Made by a program: the position numbers and the translations under genes | The notes under the pieces: model-generated | Told to the model about the DNA's origin: nothing | Database searches by the model: none | The model's input: only the letters and a program-made list of their open reading frames with translations | Source of the DNA: KBS-83 sp051025295 | Lineage (GTDB): Bacteria > Acidobacteriota > Terriglobia > Terriglobales > Acidobacteriaceae | DNA: 64,000 nucleotides | Assembly (NCBI GenBank): GCA_051025295.1 | Contig: JBMGJV010000021.1 | Strand: one strand, 5' to 3' | Part shown: positions 34,498 to 43,275 of the stretch, one piece after another | How the letters are laid out: every line of letters begins with the position of its first letter | Numbering within the stretch: the first letter of the stretch is position 1

Positions 34498-35578
34498 CAC
34501 CACCGCGCTTCAACTCCCCGAACCGCGCGCGGGCGTGCGCCGCATCAAGGAGTACCACCCGCCCGTTGCCGGTCGCGACGGTCTCCGTCTCGACTTCAAC
34601 GAGAACACGCTCGCCTGCTCGCCGCATGTGCTCAAGGCGCTCTCTCGCATCACTGCGGCTGACCTCACGAAGTATCCCGAGCGCGCCGGCGTCGAGGCGC
34701 TCGTCGCCAAAACACTCGGCGTCGCTCCGGATCAGGTGCTTCTCACCAACGGTGTCGACGAAGCCATCCACGTGCTCTGCCAGGCCTATCTCGATCGCGG
34801 CGACGCCATGCTCCTGCCCGTCCCCACCTACAGCATGTACGAGGTGTACGGCTCCATCGCAGAGGCTCGCATCGACGCTGTGCCTGCGGACGCCCACTTC
34901 CGCTTCCCCCTCGGAGCACTGCTTGCGCGCATCGACACCCGCACGCGCCTCATCGCCATCGCGAATCCGAACAGCCCCACCGGCGCAGTCGTCTCGCGTG
35001 CAGAAATCCTCACCGTCGCCGAGCGCGCGCCGCACGCCATCGTGCTCGTCGACGAGGCCTACTACCACTTCTTCGGCGAGACCGTCATCGACCTCATCGG
35101 CACCGTCCCGAACCTCGTCGTCGCGCGCACCTTCTCCAAGGCCTACGGACTCGCGGGCCTCCGCCTCGGCGCACTCATCGCGCCCGTCGAGACGATGCAG
35201 TGGCTGCGCCGCGTCATCTCGCCCTACAGCGTCAACCAGCTCGCGCTCGCCTGCCTCCCCGCCGCCCTCGCCGACACAGGCTTTCTCGACAACTACGTCG
35301 CCGAAGTAAAAGCAGCACGCGCCGAGTTATCCGACTTACTCATGCACCTCGCCATCGAGCACTGGCCCAGCCACGCCAACTTCATCCTCATCCGCATCGG
35401 CGTCCTCCATGCCGCCTTCGTCCGCGCCATGCGCTCGCGCGGCATCCTCACCCGCGATCGCTCCGCCGACCCCGGCTGCGACGGCCTGGTCCGCATCACC
35501 GTCGGCACCCGCGAACAAATGCGCGACGCACATCGCGCCATCGAAGAATCGCTGAAGGAGATAGCATGGCGCGCATAA
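34490..35578 (+). CDS. hisC: Histidinol-phosphate aminotransferase
   Basis: A PLP enzyme of fold type I that transfers an amino group from glutamate to imidazole-acetol phosphate. The N-terminus has LRLDFNENTLACSPHVL. The cofactor segment is LLTNGVDEAIHVLCQAY, the substrate loop is ANPNSPTGAVVS, the PLP-contact Asp and Tyr lie in VLVDEAYYHFFGE, and the Schiff-base Lys is in TFSKAYGLAGLRLG. The frame extends far upstream inside hisD, but the GTG at 34490, overlapping the hisD stop and preceded by GGAAAGAG, gives a normal 362 residues. Confidence 0.95.
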   Translation: MSDTTALQLPEPRAGVRRIKEYHPPVAGRDGLRLDFNENTLACSPHVLKALSRITAADLTKYPERAGVEALVAKTLGVAPDQVLLTNGVDEAIHVLCQAYLDRGDAMLLPVPTYSMYEVYGSIAEARIDAVPADAHFRFPLGALLARIDTRTRLIAIANPNSPTGAVVSRAEILTVAERAPHAIVLVDEAYYHFFGETVIDLIGTVPNLVVARTFSKAYGLAGLRLGALIAPVETMQWLRRVISPYSVNQLALACLPAALADTGFLDNYVAEVKAARAELSDLLMHLAIEHWPSHANFILIRIGVLHAAFVRAMRSRGILTRDRSADPGCDGLVRITVGTREQMRDAHRAIEESLKEIAWRA

Positions 35579-36207
35579 AGCAGCAGCCGCGCACTTCGCG
35601 CACCGCTCCGAAACAAACCCTGCGCACCGCCACCATCGATCGCACCACGAACGAGACCGCGATCGCCCTGCGCCTCACCATCGAGGGGCAGGGAAGATAC
35701 ACCGTCAAAACCGGCATTCGCTTCTTCGATCACATGCTCGAGCTCTTCACCCGTCACGGCGCCTTCGATCTCGACCTCACCTGCAAGGGGGACCTCGACG
35801 TCGATCAGCACCACACCGTCGAAGACGTCGGCATCGCGCTCGGCGAGGCCTTCGATCGCGCCCTCGGCGACAAGAAGGGCATCCTCCGCGCCGGCTACTT
35901 CGTCATGCCCATGGACGAAACACTCGCCGTCGCCGCCATCGATCTCAGCGGACGTGTGGCCTCCGTCATCAAAACAAAAGTCAAAACACGACTCGTCGGC
36001 GACCTCCAAAGCGAGCTCGTCGAAGACTTCTTCGAAGGCTTCGCCCGCGGCGCGCGCGCCAACGTTCACCTCAAGGTCCTCTACGGTCGAAGCAACCACC
36101 ACAAGATCGAAGCCACCTTCAAAGCCTTCGCCCGCGCACTCCGCGTGGCCTGCTCGCGCGATCGCCAGCTCGGCGACATGCTGCCCAGCACCAAGGGGCT
36201 CCTGTGA
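35566..36207 (+). CDS. hisB: Imidazoleglycerol-phosphate dehydratase (monofunctional)
   Basis: Dehydrates imidazole-glycerol phosphate to imidazole-acetol phosphate with manganese. The two metal-binding motifs are DVDQHHTVEDVGIALGEA and RSNHHKIEATFKAFARAL. Others are IRFFDHMLELFTRHG and LVEDFFEGFA. At 213 residues it lacks the phosphatase domain of the E. coli fusion, so histidinol phosphatase must be encoded elsewhere. The ATG at 35566 overlaps hisC by 13 bases and has AAGGAG five bases upstream. A basic N-terminal tail of about 18 residues precedes the fold. Confidence 0.96.
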   Translation: MARIKQQPRTSRTAPKQTLRTATIDRTTNETAIALRLTIEGQGRYTVKTGIRFFDHMLELFTRHGAFDLDLTCKGDLDVDQHHTVEDVGIALGEAFDRALGDKKGILRAGYFVMPMDETLAVAAIDLSGRVASVIKTKVKTRLVGDLQSELVEDFFEGFARGARANVHLKVLYGRSNHHKIEATFKAFARALRVACSRDRQLGDMLPSTKGLL

Positions 36208-36818
36208 TTGCAGTCGTTGACTATCGGGCCGGCAACATCACCTCCGTAGTCAAGGCCCTCAAGGCTCTCGACGCCGATGTCTGCGTCACCGCCGACCCCG
36301 CGAACGTGCGCTCCGCCGAGCGCGTCGTCCTTCCCGGCGTCGGTCATTTCGCGGCCACGCAGCGCCTTCACGCCACCGGCCTCGCCGCCGCCGTGCGCGA
36401 TGTCATCGCCCAGGGCACGCCCTTTCTCGGCATCTGTGTCGGGCTGCAGTGGCTCTTCGAAGGCAGCACGGAGGCGCCGGAGGTCTCCGGTCTCGGCTTC
36501 TTTCCGGGCCGCTGCGAGCGCTTCGCAGACGCAGTCAAGGTCCCGCACGTCGGCTGGAACACGCTGAACGCGCACCCTGACCCGCACAGCCCTTCGCGCC
36601 TCCTCACCGGCTTGCCACCCGGCGCCTTCGTCTACTACACCCACAGCTACCGCGCCCCGCTCGTACAGGGCACCGTAGGTGTGACGAACTACGACGGTCA
36701 GTTCAGCGGCGCCGTCGAACGCGACAACCTCTTCGGCGTGCAGTTCCATCCAGAGAAGTCCGGCGACGCCGGCCTGCAGGTTCTGCGCAACTTCCTCGCG
36801 GTGGATCACGCATGCTGA
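36204..36818 (+). CDS. hisH: Imidazole glycerol phosphate synthase, glutaminase subunit
   Basis: The class I glutamine amidotransferase half of IGP synthase; it passes ammonia to HisF. The catalytic Cys is in GICVGLQWLFEGS near 79. The His and Glu of the triad are in GVQFHPEKSGDAG near 179. Length is 204 residues. The GTG start overlaps the hisB stop by four bases, and its end overlaps hisF by seven, so translation is coupled. Confidence 0.96.
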   Translation: MIAVVDYRAGNITSVVKALKALDADVCVTADPANVRSAERVVLPGVGHFAATQRLHATGLAAAVRDVIAQGTPFLGICVGLQWLFEGSTEAPEVSGLGFFPGRCERFADAVKVPHVGWNTLNAHPDPHSPSRLLTGLPPGAFVYYTHSYRAPLVQGTVGVTNYDGQFSGAVERDNLFGVQFHPEKSGDAGLQVLRNFLAVDHAC

Positions 36819-37582
36819 CCAAGCGCATCATCGCCTGCCTCGACGTCACCGCCGGCCGCGTCGTTAAGGGCGTCCGCTTCCTCGATCTCCTCGACGCCGG
36901 CGATCCTGCCGAACTCGCGCGCCGCCACGCCGGCTCCGGTGCGGATGAGATCGTCCTGCTCGACATCACCGCCACGCACGAAGGCCGCGGCACGCTCGTC
37001 GACACCGTCGCGCGCACCGCACGCGAAATCTTTGTCCCCTTCACCGTCGGCGGCGGCATCCGCACCGCCGAGGACGCAGCCGCCATCTTCTCCGCCGGCG
37101 CGGACAAGATCAGCGTCAACTCTGCGGCCATCGCAAACCCCGCGCTCATCGATGAGATCGGCCGCGACTTCGGCTCTCAGGCCGTTGTCGTCGCCATCGA
37201 CGCGCGTCGCGGCTCCACACACCCCGACGCGGCGGAAGTCTTCGTCAACGGCGGTCGCAAGCCCGCCGGCCGCCGCGTGCTCGACTGGGCGCGCGAAGCA
37301 GAAGACCGCGGCGCAGGCGAGATCCTGCTCACCTCCATGGACGCCGACGGCACACGTGCCGGCTTCGATTGCGAACTCACCTCCGCCGTCAGCCATGCCG
37401 TGCGCATCCCGGTGATCGCCTCGGGCGGCGCAGGCAACGCGCAGCACTTTGTCGACGTATTCTCCACCGGCTGTGCCGACGCCGCCCTCGCCGCCAGCAT
37501 CTTCCACTTCGGCATCGCGGATGTCCGCACGCTTAAGCAGGAGCTCGCGCAGCAGGGCGTCCCCGTGAGGTTGCCATGCTGA
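36812..37582 (+). CDS. hisF: Imidazole glycerol phosphate synthase, cyclase subunit
   Basis: A TIM-barrel cyclase that, with HisH ammonia, makes imidazole-glycerol phosphate and AICAR. The N-terminal catalytic Asp is in IIACLDVTAGRVVKGVRF. DEIVLLDITATHEGR, the phosphate-binding FTVGGGIRTAEDA and VIASGGAGNAQHFVDVF follow. Length is 256 residues. It is encoded between hisH and hisA, with overlaps on both sides. Confidence 0.96.
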   Translation: MLTKRIIACLDVTAGRVVKGVRFLDLLDAGDPAELARRHAGSGADEIVLLDITATHEGRGTLVDTVARTAREIFVPFTVGGGIRTAEDAAAIFSAGADKISVNSAAIANPALIDEIGRDFGSQAVVVAIDARRGSTHPDAAEVFVNGGRKPAGRRVLDWAREAEDRGAGEILLTSMDADGTRAGFDCELTSAVSHAVRIPVIASGGAGNAQHFVDVFSTGCADAALAASIFHFGIADVRTLKQELAQQGVPVRLPC

Positions 37583-38277
37583 TTCCTTCGATCGACCTCA
37601 TGGGCGGTCGCATCGTGCAACTCGTTCAGGGCGCCGAGCTCAAGCTCGCCTTCGACGACTTCGCGCACTGGGTCGCGCGCTTCTCCACCTATCCCATGGT
37701 GCAGCTCATCGATCTCGATGCAGCCATGCGCCAGGGCTCCAATCGCGAGCTGATCGAGCAGATCGCCCGTCAACTGCCGTGCCAGGTCGGCGGCGGCATC
37801 GGCTCCATCGACCGCGCGCAGGAGGCTCTCGCCGCAGGCGCACGCCGCGTCATCATCGGCTCCGCGCTCTTTGACACATCGGCGCCCGCCGTCGATGACC
37901 CCGCATCGCTCGTTCGTGTCGACTTCGCGCGCGCGCTCGCCGCGGCCGTCGGACGCGAGCATCTCGTCTTCAGCGTGGACACCCGCGCCGGTCGCATCGC
38001 CGTCAAGGGCTGGAAGCAGCAGGTCGATCTCTCGCCCACCGCGGCCATGGCTGCGCTTGAGCCATTCTGCGGCGCCTTCCTCTACACCCACATCGATCGC
38101 GAGGGCACCATGCAGGGCTTTCCCATCGACATCGCGGAGCAGCTCCGCGCCACCACGCACAATCAGTTGATCGTCGCGGGCGGCATCCGGGAGCAGAGCG
38201 AAATCGAGCGCCTCCACGCCATCGGTGTCGACGCCGTCGCCGGCATGGCCGTCTATCTCGGCCGCTTGCCCGCGTAG
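37576..38277 (+). CDS. hisA: ProFAR isomerase (phosphoribosylformimino-AICAR-P isomerase)
   Basis: A TIM-barrel isomerase acting just before HisHF. The catalytic Asp is in IPSIDLMGGRIVQLVQG, the barrel phosphate site is CQVGGGIGSIDRAQEAL, the second acidic region is YTHIDREGTMQG, and IVAGGIREQSEI follows. It overlaps hisF by seven bases. It ends the operon; a small minus-strand membrane gene overlaps its last 25 bases. No hisE follows. Confidence 0.95.
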   Translation: MLIPSIDLMGGRIVQLVQGAELKLAFDDFAHWVARFSTYPMVQLIDLDAAMRQGSNRELIEQIARQLPCQVGGGIGSIDRAQEALAAGARRVIIGSALFDTSAPAVDDPASLVRVDFARALAAAVGREHLVFSVDTRAGRIAVKGWKQQVDLSPTAAMAALEPFCGAFLYTHIDREGTMQGFPIDIAEQLRATTHNQLIVAGGIREQSEIERLHAIGVDAVAGMAVYLGRLPA

Positions 38278-38456
38278 CGCGCAGCCGCTGCTGCCGCATC
38301 CCGCCGGCCAAGCTGCACACCCAGCACCAGGAACAGCACAGCCACCGCCCCCTCCACCGCCGCATTCCCGCCGCGGTGGTGCATCCAGCCCGCCAGGGCC
38401 AGCGCTCCCCACACCAACGCTAATCCGTACCAGACAAAGTGACGTTGCACGTGCAT
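38253..38456 (-). CDS. Small two-helix membrane protein, unknown
   Basis: A 67-residue frame with two predicted membrane helices (FVWYGLALVWGALALAGW and AAVEGAVAVLFLVLGVQLG) separated by a short His/Arg/Gly loop and ending in a basic tail. I do not recognise it. The hydrophobic pattern and Trp/Tyr placement look like a genuine membrane protein, but no ribosome-binding site is clear and its end overlaps hisA antisense by 25 bases. Moderately sure it is a gene. Confidence 0.5.
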   Translation of the reverse strand: MHVQRHFVWYGLALVWGALALAGWMHHRGGNAAVEGAVAVLFLVLGVQLGRRDAAAAAARYAGKRPR

Positions 38457-38524
38457 AGTATAGGTGCGATCGTGCGGTTCACGTCGCCGCCGATTCTCCT
38501 CGCAATCGGCAAAAGGGGCACATC

Positions 38525-40042
38525 ATGCGTCGCCTGGCCGGCTCTCTCAGTCTCCTCCTGGGTCTCCTGCTCTCCACCTGCTGCATGGCACAGGATGCAT
38601 CCGTGCCGCCTCCGGGCTTTCGCTTGCAGGCCAACTCCCGCGTGGTCCTGGTCGATGTCAGCGTTACCGACGCGCAGGGCAATCCGGTGCAGGGGCTCAA
38701 GCAGACCGACTTCGCCCTCCTCGACAACAAAAAGGTGCAGTCCATAGCGACGTTTGAGGAGCACCGCCCCGGCTCCACCCCCGAACCGCGTCCCGTCGCG
38801 CTTGCCCCCGGCGTCTTCAGCAACGACTATCTGGCGCATCCGGCCGCCACCATTAACGTTCTGCTGCTCGATCTCGCCACCATCTCGCTGCCCGACCAGG
38901 CCTTCCTGCGCTACCAGCTCGATCGCTTCTTCGACCGCATGCGTCCTGAGGATCAGGTCGCCGTCTACGTTCGCGTCGGACGTCTCTGCACGCTCGTTCA
39001 GGGCTTCACCTCGGACACTGAGCGTCTGCGCGCAGCCGTCCACAAAGTCGTCCCCCATTTCGCAGTCCTGTACGGCGGCGTCCGGGAGGAAGAGGTTCTC
39101 ACCCAGGTCGCCTCGCTCGTCGGCGCCATGCCGGGGCGCAAAAACGTGCTCTGGTTCTCTGGCGGCAGTGCCATCTCGTTCGACCCGCCCACCCTGTTTG
39201 CCACCGTCCGCAACCCACTGCAGCCGCTGTACGATCTGCTGGAAGAGAACCGCATCGCCATCTACCCGATCGATGTTCGCGGCCTCATGGTGTACCCCTC
39301 CCGCTTCCTGCTGGCGCAGCACGCTCTCATGTCCGAAGAGGCCGAGCAGACCGGCGGCCTCGCCATCATCGACAACAACGGGCTGGCCCTCAACGCCGCG
39401 CGCATCATGCAGGACAATGCGAGCTACTACACGCTGACCTACAGCCCGCACGACTTCCGCTACGACAACTCCTTCCACCACATCCACGTCGAGCTGCCCG
39501 GGCGCTATCTCACGCTCAGCTATCGCCGCGGCTACTACGCCGATCCGACCATCGCCAACGAACTCAAGACCCCGGAGACGAAGCGCACCCGGCTGCTTCC
39601 CGGTGGCCTGCGCAAGGAAGAAATCATCTCGCAGTCGCAGCCCATCGTCTTTGCAGCGTCCGTCCAGCGCAAGCCCGCCGACCCCGGGAGTCCGCCTCGC
39701 AAGAAACGATCCAAGGAGCCGGTTATCGTGCACTTCACGGTGCCGCTCGACGCCTTCACGATGGAGCCGGCACACGGCCGGCAGGTCGTGCACTGCGCCG
39801 CCGCCGTCTACGCCTTCAACCTCTCCGGCACTACCGCGGACGCCCGCGCGCAGGAGGTCACCTTCCAGCTGACGCCCCAGGCCGTCGCCGACCCCGCCGG
39901 GCGCACGCTCCCCCTTGATGTCGAGGTATCGCTGCCATCCAGCGTCGCCATGCTGCAACTCGTCGCCTGGGACAAGGGCAACGGTCATCGCATCGGCACA
40001 CTCGAAATTCCATTCGACAAATCCCTGCTCGCCGCCCCCTGA
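38525..40042 (+). CDS. Secreted VWFA-domain protein (Acidobacteria-type VWFA-related family)
   Basis: A 505-residue exported protein with a signal peptide (LSLLLGLLLSTCCMA, then QDAS). A short beta-domain typical of this acidobacterial family follows (VVLVDVSVTDAQGNPVQGLKQTDFALLDN, near 40-68). A von Willebrand A-like domain spans about 110-340 (INVLLLDLATISLPDQAFLRYQL in place of a clean DxSxS site, GRKNVLWFSGG). The C-terminal beta region is unassigned. The metal-binding MIDAS motif looks degenerate. Role unknown; members are secreted and many per genome. AAGGGG lies upstream of the ATG. Confidence 0.85.
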   Translation: MRRLAGSLSLLLGLLLSTCCMAQDASVPPPGFRLQANSRVVLVDVSVTDAQGNPVQGLKQTDFALLDNKKVQSIATFEEHRPGSTPEPRPVALAPGVFSNDYLAHPAATINVLLLDLATISLPDQAFLRYQLDRFFDRMRPEDQVAVYVRVGRLCTLVQGFTSDTERLRAAVHKVVPHFAVLYGGVREEEVLTQVASLVGAMPGRKNVLWFSGGSAISFDPPTLFATVRNPLQPLYDLLEENRIAIYPIDVRGLMVYPSRFLLAQHALMSEEAEQTGGLAIIDNNGLALNAARIMQDNASYYTLTYSPHDFRYDNSFHHIHVELPGRYLTLSYRRGYYADPTIANELKTPETKRTRLLPGGLRKEEIISQSQPIVFAASVQRKPADPGSPPRKKRSKEPVIVHFTVPLDAFTMEPAHGRQVVHCAAAVYAFNLSGTTADARAQEVTFQLTPQAVADPAGRTLPLDVEVSLPSSVAMLQLVAWDKGNGHRIGTLEIPFDKSLLAAP

Positions 40043-40106
40043 ACCGCGCCTCTTCCCTCTCGCGCTATCCTGAAGAGTCGCACTCCACACACAGCAAGGG
40101 GAACGC

Positions 40107-41279
40107 ATGACCACGGCAGCCAGCGGCCATCGCTTCCGCACAGCGAAGCGGCTCGATGAAGTAGGGTTCTCGGACATCGTCGTCATCCGGAACAAGGTGA
40201 TGGAGCTGCGCGCCGCGGGCCAGCCCGTCTTCGCCTTCCACGGCGGCGAGCCCTTCTTCGAAACGCCCGACCCCATCAAGCAGGCGCTCTACGCCTCCGT
40301 CGAAGAGAACAAGACACGCTACGCGCCCTCCTCCGGCATCGCTCCACTGCGAGCAGCCCTCGTCGCGAAGCTTGCCGCGCGCAACCGCATCACCGCAACG
40401 GAGGATCAGGTCCTCGTCACCGTCGGCGGCGCGCACGCGCTCTACTGCGCCTTCCAGGCCGTGCTCGATCCCGGCTCGGACTGCCTGCTCTTCTCGCCAT
40501 ACTGGACGCCCATCGCCGACATGATCCGCGGCGCCGAAGCGCGCCCGCTCTTCGTCCCCACCAGCTCCGCCCGGCGCAACGGCATCCGCGCCACGCTCGA
40601 GCAGTTCGTCACCCCCGCCACGCGCGCCATCTACTACAACACCCCGCAGAACCCCTCGGGCCTCGTCTTCACCCGCGCCGATGCGGAGGAGGTCGCCGCC
40701 TTCGCACGCAGCCGCGACCTTGTCGTCATCTCCGACGAAGCCTACGAAGACCTCATCTACGACGGCGAGCATGTCTCCATCGCCTCGCTCCCCGGCATGG
40801 CCGAGCGCACCATCTCGACCTACACCTTCTCGAAGAGCTACGGCATGACAGGATGGCGCATCGGCTACGCCGTCGCGCAGGAGCCCTTCATGAACGGCAT
40901 GCGCAAGCTCGTCCTCTACTCCACCAACGGCGTGCCCACCTTCGTGCAATGGGCCGCGCTCGCCGCGCTCAAAATCCCCGAGGACTATCGCCTCGCTCGC
41001 CTCGCCGAATATCGCGAGCGCCGCGACCTGCTCGTCTCCGGGCTCAACGAAGCCGGCTTCCCCTGCGAGCTTCCCGCCGGCGCCTTCTATGCCTTCCCCA
41101 GCATCGACCGCCTCGGCAAGGACAGCCGCAAGGCCGCCGCTCGTCTGCTCGAAGAAGCGCACGTCGCCACCATCCCCGGCGCCGTCTTCGGCAGCCAGGG
41201 TGAGGGTCATGTCCGCTTCGGCTATTCCACCTCGCTCACGACCATTCAGCAGGGCCTCGACGCGCTTCGCAAGCTCTAG
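40107..41279 (+). CDS. PLP-dependent class I/II aminotransferase
   Basis: A 390-residue fold-type-I aminotransferase of the aspartate-aminotransferase group (class I, AspC/PatA-like). Blocks are VFAFHGGEPFFETPDPI near 41, TRYAPSSGIAPLRAALVAKL, TVGGAHALYCAFQAVLDPG, YYNTPQNPSGLVFT, VVISDEAYEDLIYDG and the Schiff-base Lys in YTFSKSYGMTGWRIGYA. Substrates of this subgroup vary widely and cannot be set from sequence. It stands between the VWFA protein and an unknown exported protein. Confidence 0.92.
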   Translation: MTTAASGHRFRTAKRLDEVGFSDIVVIRNKVMELRAAGQPVFAFHGGEPFFETPDPIKQALYASVEENKTRYAPSSGIAPLRAALVAKLAARNRITATEDQVLVTVGGAHALYCAFQAVLDPGSDCLLFSPYWTPIADMIRGAEARPLFVPTSSARRNGIRATLEQFVTPATRAIYYNTPQNPSGLVFTRADAEEVAAFARSRDLVVISDEAYEDLIYDGEHVSIASLPGMAERTISTYTFSKSYGMTGWRIGYAVAQEPFMNGMRKLVLYSTNGVPTFVQWAALAALKIPEDYRLARLAEYRERRDLLVSGLNEAGFPCELPAGAFYAFPSIDRLGKDSRKAAARLLEEAHVATIPGAVFGSQGEGHVRFGYSTSLTTIQQGLDALRKL

Positions 41280-41371
41280 CCATCTCGCACGAAACAATGG
41301 CAAACGCTCTCCGTCTGCCGTACAGCAAACTTTTGCAGCCGTGTCCCACCGGGTGGAATCCTATTCGCAAT

Positions 41372-42274
41372 ATGCAAATGTCACGGTATCTCTTGATCGC
41401 GACCCTCGCCTGCACTCTGCCGGCCGCTGCCCTCGCGATCGTCAACGGACCGGAGCCATCCGCGCCCGCTGCGCCTTCTCTCGCCGCGCCCGTCCCGAAT
41501 GCCGCGCCACGGCTGCCCGATGTTCCCGACGCCTCTGACCTCCAGAACTCTTCCAGTAGTTCGCAGAGCACTTCCCAGACCACGACACCAAAAGACGAGC
41601 AGCATCAGGGCGATCCCATCGAGCCCGGCACTGACCCGCGCAAGCTTGGACCCGGCGCCGGCCTGCCGTCCCCCGGACTTGAAGGCCATCAGACCAAGCG
41701 CATCCTCGGCGTCGTCCCCAACTTTCGCTCCGTCAGCGCCAATCAAAAGCTGCCACCCCAGGGCGCGAAGGAAAAGTTCGTCACCACGCTCGAAGACAGC
41801 TTCGACTACTCCGCCGTCATCTTCTCCGCCACACTCGCCGGCGTCGCTCAGGCGCAAGACTCTTATCCGCAGTTCCATCAGGGAGCCGCCGGCTACGGCC
41901 GCTACTTCTGGCACACCTTCGCCGACCAGACCAACGAAAACCTCTGGGTCGAGGCAATCATGCCGTCGCTCCTTCGCCAGGACACGCGCTTCTACACCCT
42001 CGGCCATGGCGGCTTCGTCAAGCGCGGCGCCTATGCGTTCTCGCGCGTCCTCATCACTCGCGGCGACGATCAGAAACCGCAGCCCAACTTCTCCGAGGTC
42101 GTTGGCGCGGGCATCGGCTCCAGCGTCTCCTCCCTCTACTACCCGACCGCCGACCGCACCTGGACAAAGATCGGCCAGCGCTGGCTGACCAACGTCATCA
42201 TCGATGGCGCGACGCTCACCTTCAAAGAATTCTGGCCGGACATCAACAACAAGACCTTCCATCAGAAACAATAG
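41372..42274 (+). CDS. Exported protein of unknown function
   Basis: A 300-residue protein with a signal peptide (YLLIATLACTLPAAALA). A Ser/Pro/Thr-rich low-complexity linker follows (about 22-85), and then a folded domain from about 100 on: RILGVVPNFRSV, EKFVTTLEDSFDYSAVIFSATLAG, YGRYFWHTFADQTNENLWVEAIMPSLLRQDTRFYTLG. I do not recognise the family by name; the domain looks like a small outer-envelope protein with amphipathic strands. An upstream in-frame ATG at 41297 would put 25 residues before the signal peptide, so 41372 is preferred. Neither start has a strong ribosome-binding site. Confidence 0.72.
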   Translation: MQMSRYLLIATLACTLPAAALAIVNGPEPSAPAAPSLAAPVPNAAPRLPDVPDASDLQNSSSSSQSTSQTTTPKDEQHQGDPIEPGTDPRKLGPGAGLPSPGLEGHQTKRILGVVPNFRSVSANQKLPPQGAKEKFVTTLEDSFDYSAVIFSATLAGVAQAQDSYPQFHQGAAGYGRYFWHTFADQTNENLWVEAIMPSLLRQDTRFYTLGHGGFVKRGAYAFSRVLITRGDDQKPQPNFSEVVGAGIGSSVSSLYYPTADRTWTKIGQRWLTNVIIDGATLTFKEFWPDINNKTFHQKQ

Positions 42275-42279
42275 AAGGC

Positions 42280-43251
42280 ATGCACGTCGGCCTTCCCGAA
42301 GCCATCGACCCCTCGCTCCTCCGCCACCTGCCGCAGGGCGTCACCGTCACCCGCATCCCCGACGACGCCTCCGCAGCTTCGTCGCCGTTCGATCTAGACA
42401 TGTGGGTCCTGCCCTATTACGCCCGACAGGCCGCCACGGCACGGCAGCAGATTCGCACCGTCAAGGTCGTGCAATCGCTGCTCGCTGGCGTCGATGCCTA
42501 TCTGCCAATCGTGCCTGCTGGTGTGACACTTTGCGATGCGCAGGGCGTCCATGACCTCCCCGTCGCCGAGTGGATCCTCACCGTCATCCTCGCCTCGCTC
42601 AAATACATCCCGTTCTTCGTCCGTATGCAGGCGACCGGCGACTGGCGTCAGCGCAGTGGTGCCGAAGACCTCTTTCACGAATCGCATCCAGACGAACAGC
42701 GCCTGCTCCCGCTGCCGCTCACAGACGAGCTCGCCGGCAAGACCGTCCTCATCGCCGGCTACGGCTCTATCGGTCGCGCGACGGAGGCCCTGCTCGCGCC
42801 CTTCGGCGTCAACATCCTGCGGCTCAGCCGCAGCGGCGGCGACGGCATCGCCTCGGAAGATCAGCTCGACACGCTCCTGCCGCAGGCCGACGTCGTCGTG
42901 CTGCTCGTGCCGCTCACCGGCCACACACGTGGCTGGATCAACGCGCCCCGCCTCGCGCGCATGAAGCACGGCGCCCTGCTGGTCAACGCCGCCCGCGGTC
43001 CCGTCGTCGATACGGACGCCCTCGTCGTCGCACTCCACACGCGCCGCATTCATGCCGCTGTCGATGTGACAGATCCGGAGCCGCTGCCGCTCGGCCATCC
43101 CCTCTGGTCCGCGCCCAACCTGCTGCTCACACCGCACGTCGCCGGCGCCAGCCCACGCTTCGCCGATCGCGCCATGCAGTTAGTCGGTGACCAGTGCCGT
43201 CGCTTCCTCGCCGGCGAGCCGCTCCGCAACATCGTCGCCAACGGCTACTGA
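42280..43251 (+). CDS. D-isomer-specific 2-hydroxyacid dehydrogenase
   Basis: A 323-residue NAD-dependent dehydrogenase of the D-2-hydroxyacid family. The NAD site is TVLIAGYGSIGRATEAL near 150. The catalytic Arg segment is GALLVNAARGPVVDTDAL near 230, and the Glu/His pair is in DVTDPEPLPLGHPLW and LLTPHVAGASPRF. The substrate is not predictable; phosphoglycerate, glyoxylate or hydroxypyruvate are possible. It starts five bases after the exported protein and converges on the FAD/Fe-S oxidoreductase. Confidence 0.93.
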   Translation: MHVGLPEAIDPSLLRHLPQGVTVTRIPDDASAASSPFDLDMWVLPYYARQAATARQQIRTVKVVQSLLAGVDAYLPIVPAGVTLCDAQGVHDLPVAEWILTVILASLKYIPFFVRMQATGDWRQRSGAEDLFHESHPDEQRLLPLPLTDELAGKTVLIAGYGSIGRATEALLAPFGVNILRLSRSGGDGIASEDQLDTLLPQADVVVLLVPLTGHTRGWINAPRLARMKHGALLVNAARGPVVDTDALVVALHTRRIHAAVDVTDPEPLPLGHPLWSAPNLLLTPHVAGASPRFADRAMQLVGDQCRRFLAGEPLRNIVANGY

Positions 43252-43275
43252 CCGCGCGCCTCGCACCGCACGCAA

